From positions 1 to 7,462 of the forward strand of contig DEQA01000120.1 of NCBI GenBank assembly GCA_002359075.1: DNA of 7,462 nt, read 5' to 3'. The position numbers and the translations under genes were made by a program. The stretch comes from Planococcaceae bacterium UBA3378. Its GTDB lineage: Bacteria; Bacillota; Bacilli; Bacillales_A; Planococcaceae. Shown here one piece after another: positions 4,693 to 7,462 of this stretch (position 1 is the stretch's first letter; each line of letters opens with the position of its first letter). Under the pieces are notes generated by a model, which made no database searches, was not told the DNA's origin, and was given only the letters and a program-made list of their open reading frames with translations.

Positions 4693-6512
4693 CTGGGAAA
4701 ATTCCTGAACAGTTAATTGAGCAGATTCGTTCGCAGTCCGATATAGTCGATGTCATCAGCGATTATATGCAGTTGACGAAGAGAGGTCGTAACTGGTTTG
4801 GATTATGTCCATTTCACGGTGAGCAGACTCCCTCTTTTTCAGTGTCACAGGATAAGCAGATCTTTCACTGCTTTGGTTGCGGTGCAGGTGGAAATGCCAT
4901 TACCTTTGTGATGGATATCGAAAATATTCCTTTTCCGGATGCTGTGGTCAAGCTGGCAGAACGAGTCGGTGTACAGGTGGATGTGCAGCCGCAAAATACT
5001 GGGGGAGCGAAAGGCCTTTCTCCAACAGAAATGAAGATGCGGGAGGCACATGAGTTTGCGACCGAGTTTTATCATCATTTGCTTGTCAACACAGAAGACG
5101 GGGAGCAGGCATTACAGTATTTAATGGAACGTGGATTTACACGCGAGCTCATTGACACGCATAAAATCGGCTGGGCTTTACCGAAATGGGATGCTCTTGC
5201 AACACTGCTCGAACGTAAAGGTTTTACGTTAGAGGATATGGCAACATGCGGCCTAATTATTCATAAGGAAAATGACAATAGCTATTTTGATCGTTTCCGG
5301 GGTCGAATAATGTTTCCAATTCGTGATGAAAATGGAAAGGTAATTGCGTTTTCAGGGCGAATCTTAAATAGTGATGCAGATGAAGCAAAATATTTAAATA
5401 GTCCGGAATCACCGATTTTTCATAAAAGTCAGGTTCTCTATAATCTCGATAAGGCACGTGCATCGATCCGTAAGACAAGAAAGGCCGTCTTAATGGAAGG
5501 ATTCATCGATGTGCTGGCTGCAAACCGGGCTGGTGTACACAACGCTGTCGCAACGATGGGAACGTCGCTCACACCTCAGCATGTCCAAAAGCTCAAACGC
5601 TTAGTGGAGCAAATTACGATTTGCTATGATGGGGACAACGCTGGTTTTGAGGCTGCCAAACGTGCGGCGGAAATGTTACAGGCGGAAAAACTGAAAATTG
5701 AGGTTGCGGTGTTACCTGATAAACTCGATCCGGATGATTACATTCATCGTTACGGTGCAGAGAGCTTTACCAATCAAATATTAGAAAAACCGTTTGCCTA
5801 TATTGCATTTATGATGATGCATGCAAGACGGGGTAAAAATTTTCAGTTTGAAAATGATACGTTCCAATATATTCATGAGGTCCTTGGTCATTTAGTCGGT
5901 AAAACGTCTCCGATTGAGCGTGATTTATATATTAATCAGCTTGCCAAAGAGACGAACATTACGAAGGAAGCCATAGAAGCCGAGTACCGCAAGTTTGAGG
6001 CGGAGCAAGTAAAGCATCATAAACAGACTGAAAAAAAAATAGGGCTGGTAAATCAGCAGCTTCCGGCGCAAACTAAGCCATTGACTGCTACAGAGCGTGC
6101 AGAACGCTTGCTGCTGGCGCATATGCTTCATAATGTATATGTAGTTGACAAAATTTTGAACAGTGAAGAGCCGGATCCATTTATCCGCGATGATTACAAA
6201 ACGGTTTTCATTAAGCTGATTGGATTTTATGAGGAATTTTCCTCTTCTGACTACCATCGTTTTGTAGAACTGTTGGATGAAGCAGATCTCCGCAAAATAG
6301 TAATGGAGGCAGCCCTGGTGGAGCGGGATCCCGATCATGGGGATCAAGAAGTGGCTGATTGTTTGAAACAACTGAGAAAATACCGCATCCAAATAGAAAT
6401 AGATAATTTAATTCATGAAAGTAAAGAAGCGGAGAAAATGTTTGATTATTTACGTGCTCGTGATTTAGTCGCGAAACAGATTCAGCTAAAGCGGCAGCTA
6501 GCAAGCATGTGA
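4689..6512 (+). CDS. dnaG: DNA primase
   Basis: Synthesises the RNA primers for the lagging strand and restart, working with the replicative helicase at the fork. The 607-residue length is close to the roughly 600 of Bacillus DnaG. The N-terminal CHC2 zinc domain shows C40, H43, C61 and C64. The central TOPRIM catalytic domain has the motif EGFIDV with E270, and the acidic motif DGDNAG with D314 and D316. The C-terminal helicase-binding domain occupies about 450-607. Between the catalytic and C-terminal domains is a charged Lys/Gln-rich linker near 430-450. The start ATG at 4689 gives the family N-terminus (MTGKIPEQ, like MGNRIPDE in B. subtilis). rpoD follows after 33 bases and is surely co-transcribed. 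In B. subtilis yqxD precedes dnaG; here only a terminator and AT-rich promoter region do. All catalytic residues are present. Confidence 0.97.
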   Translation: MTGKIPEQLIEQIRSQSDIVDVISDYMQLTKRGRNWFGLCPFHGEQTPSFSVSQDKQIFHCFGCGAGGNAITFVMDIENIPFPDAVVKLAERVGVQVDVQPQNTGGAKGLSPTEMKMREAHEFATEFYHHLLVNTEDGEQALQYLMERGFTRELIDTHKIGWALPKWDALATLLERKGFTLEDMATCGLIIHKENDNSYFDRFRGRIMFPIRDENGKVIAFSGRILNSDADEAKYLNSPESPIFHKSQVLYNLDKARASIRKTRKAVLMEGFIDVLAANRAGVHNAVATMGTSLTPQHVQKLKRLVEQITICYDGDNAGFEAAKRAAEMLQAEKLKIEVAVLPDKLDPDDYIHRYGAESFTNQILEKPFAYIAFMMMHARRGKNFQFENDTFQYIHEVLGHLVGKTSPIERDLYINQLAKETNITKEAIEAEYRKFEAEQVKHHKQTEKKIGLVNQQLPAQTKPLTATERAERLLLAHMLHNVYVVDKILNSEEPDPFIRDDYKTVFIKLIGFYEEFSSSDYHRFVELLDEADLRKIVMEAALVERDPDHGDQEVADCLKQLRKYRIQIEIDNLIHESKEAEKMFDYLRARDLVAKQIQLKRQLASM

Positions 6513-6532
6513 TCCGATTCGGTTTGCATAGA

Positions 6533-6538
6533 AGGAGG
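6533..6538 (+). promoter_or_regulatory. Strong ribosome binding site of rpoD
   Basis: AGGAGG at 6533-6538, seven bases before the ATG at 6546, contrasts with the weak site of dnaG in the same transcript. That fits a need for far more sigma factor than primase. Confidence 0.85.
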
Positions 6539-6545
6539 AAGGTTT

Positions 6546-7462
6546 ATGGCGGACAAGTCAGAACGTTCGAAAGAAACAGGAAATGAACTTACTTTAGATG
6601 AGGTGAAAACTCTTCTTAAAGCCAAAGCAAAACAAGATGGCGAAATTTCCATGAAAGAAATTTCGGAAAAGCTTGCATCATTTGATTTAGATACAGAAGA
6701 AGTATTTAATTTTGCAGATGAAATTGAAAAAAATGATGTGCAGGTGGAAGGTAAGGAAGAATTTGAGGAAGAGGCGCTATCAAAGCAAGAAGCGAGCGAA
6801 GAAGCATTCGACTTAAATGATTTAAGTGTTCCTCCTGGTGTAAAAATTAATGACCCGGTTCGCATGTATTTAAAGGAAATCGGCCGTGTTGATCTACTTT
6901 CTGCTGAAGAAGAGATTCGTCTGGCAGAACGTATTGAACAAGGGGACGAAGAAGCGCGTAAACGTCTTGCGGAGGCTAATTTACGTCTTGTTGTATCGAT
7001 CGCCAAACGGTACGTAGGGCGCGGTATGCTTTTCCTGGATTTAATCCAGGAAGGAAACATGGGCTTAATTAAGGCAGTTGAAAAGTTTGACCACCGAAAA
7101 GGATTTAAATTCTCAACATATGCTACTTGGTGGATCCGTCAGGCGATCACACGTGCGATTGCCGACCAGGCACGTACGATCCGTATCCCGGTGCACATGG
7201 TGGAAACAATCAATAAATTAATCCGTGTTCAACGTCAGTTACTGCAAGATTTAGGCCGCGAACCGACGCCGGAAGAAATCGGCGAAGAAATGGATTTAAC
7301 GCCTGAAAAGGTCCGTGAGATTTTAAAAATCGCACAGGAACCAGTTTCTCTTGAAACACCAATTGGGGAAGAGGACGATTCACACTTAGGAGACTTCATT
7401 GAAGACTCAGAAGCCCAATCGCCATCAGACCATGCGGCGTACGAATTATTAAAAGAACAGCT
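6546..7462 (+). CDS. rpoD: Primary sigma factor SigA/RpoD, cut by window end
   Basis: The vegetative sigma factor directs RNA polymerase to -35/-10 promoters of housekeeping genes. 305 codons are visible; the B. subtilis protein has 371 residues, so about 65-70 residues, including most of region 4 with the -35-binding helix, lie beyond the edge. Visible parts: region 1.1 at about 12-65, an acidic linker (68-90), region 1.2 (about 103-133, DPVRMYLKEIG), region 2 (about 137-215) with RLVVSIAKRYVGRG, LDLIQEGNMGL (core-binding region 2.2) and FKFSTYATWWIRQAI (melting and -10 recognition, regions 2.3-2.4), then region 3 with the TIRIPVHMVETINKL stretch and PTPEEIGEEM. The presence of region 1.1 and this perfect region 2 mark it as the primary rather than an alternative sigma. 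It is the last gene of the dnaG-rpoD unit here. Confidence 0.98.
   Translation, partial: MADKSERSKETGNELTLDEVKTLLKAKAKQDGEISMKEISEKLASFDLDTEEVFNFADEIEKNDVQVEGKEEFEEEALSKQEASEEAFDLNDLSVPPGVKINDPVRMYLKEIGRVDLLSAEEEIRLAERIEQGDEEARKRLAEANLRLVVSIAKRYVGRGMLFLDLIQEGNMGLIKAVEKFDHRKGFKFSTYATWWIRQAITRAIADQARTIRIPVHMVETINKLIRVQRQLLQDLGREPTPEEIGEEMDLTPEKVREILKIAQEPVSLETPIGEEDDSHLGDFIEDSEAQSPSDHAAYELLKEQ

Noticed and set aside
5925..6392. 155-codon minus-strand frame inside dnaG
   Set aside because: Lies wholly opposite the dnaG C-terminal region, with hydrophobic low-complexity content typical of an antisense shadow and no separate promoter that I can see.
6482..7060. 192-codon open frame on the minus strand opposite rpoD
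   Set aside because: It is antisense to the highly conserved sigma factor regions, very Ser-rich, and shows no family resemblance; a shadow of rpoD codon use.
1..7462. CRISPR array, insertion sequence, attachment site, tRNA or rRNA gene
   Set aside because: No spaced repeats, transposase motifs, terminal inverted repeats or tRNA/rRNA-like folds were found on either strand.

Overview
The window is a housekeeping chromosome segment from a low-GC Gram-positive bacterium (Bacillales). The gene set and protein motifs point towards the Planococcaceae side (Lysinibacillus, Solibacillus, Kurthia and relatives) rather than Bacillus proper. The main reason is that glycyl-tRNA synthetase is a single-chain enzyme instead of the GlyQ/GlyS pair of B. 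subtilis. The genus assignment is an inference from gene content.

Layout. Bases 1-915 carry two small leftward genes of unknown function. Bases 916-1188 are mostly non-coding; they hold the promoter region of the second unknown gene and the glyS terminator. Bases 1189-2577 are leftward glyS. Its leader (about 2609-2876) is a glycine T-box riboswitch in which stem I, the GGC specifier, stem III, the antiterminator and the terminator can all be paired by eye. A compact intergenic region (about 2876-2998) carries back-to-back promoters for glyS (leftward) and ccpN (rightward). From 2999 to the right edge all genes run rightward: ccpN, the YqfL-type PPDK regulator gene, a terminator, dnaG (primase), then rpoD/sigA, which is cut by the window end.

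Functional logic. The right half is the conserved macromolecular synthesis (dnaG-rpoD) locus, preceded by a two-gene unit linked to gluconeogenic carbon control (CcpN plus the pyruvate-phosphate dikinase regulatory protein). glyS is charge-regulated through its T-box. The dnaG start region is unusual: a sigma-H-like promoter lies immediately before it, and a four-codon mini-ORF ends in an ATGA overlap with the dnaG start codon.

I do not see a defence system, mobile element, CRISPR array, rRNA, tRNA or other clearly novel system here. The least explained parts are the two small unknown genes at the left and the dnaG translation start. The gene order differs from B. subtilis: glyS is divergent and yqxD is absent between yqfL and dnaG.
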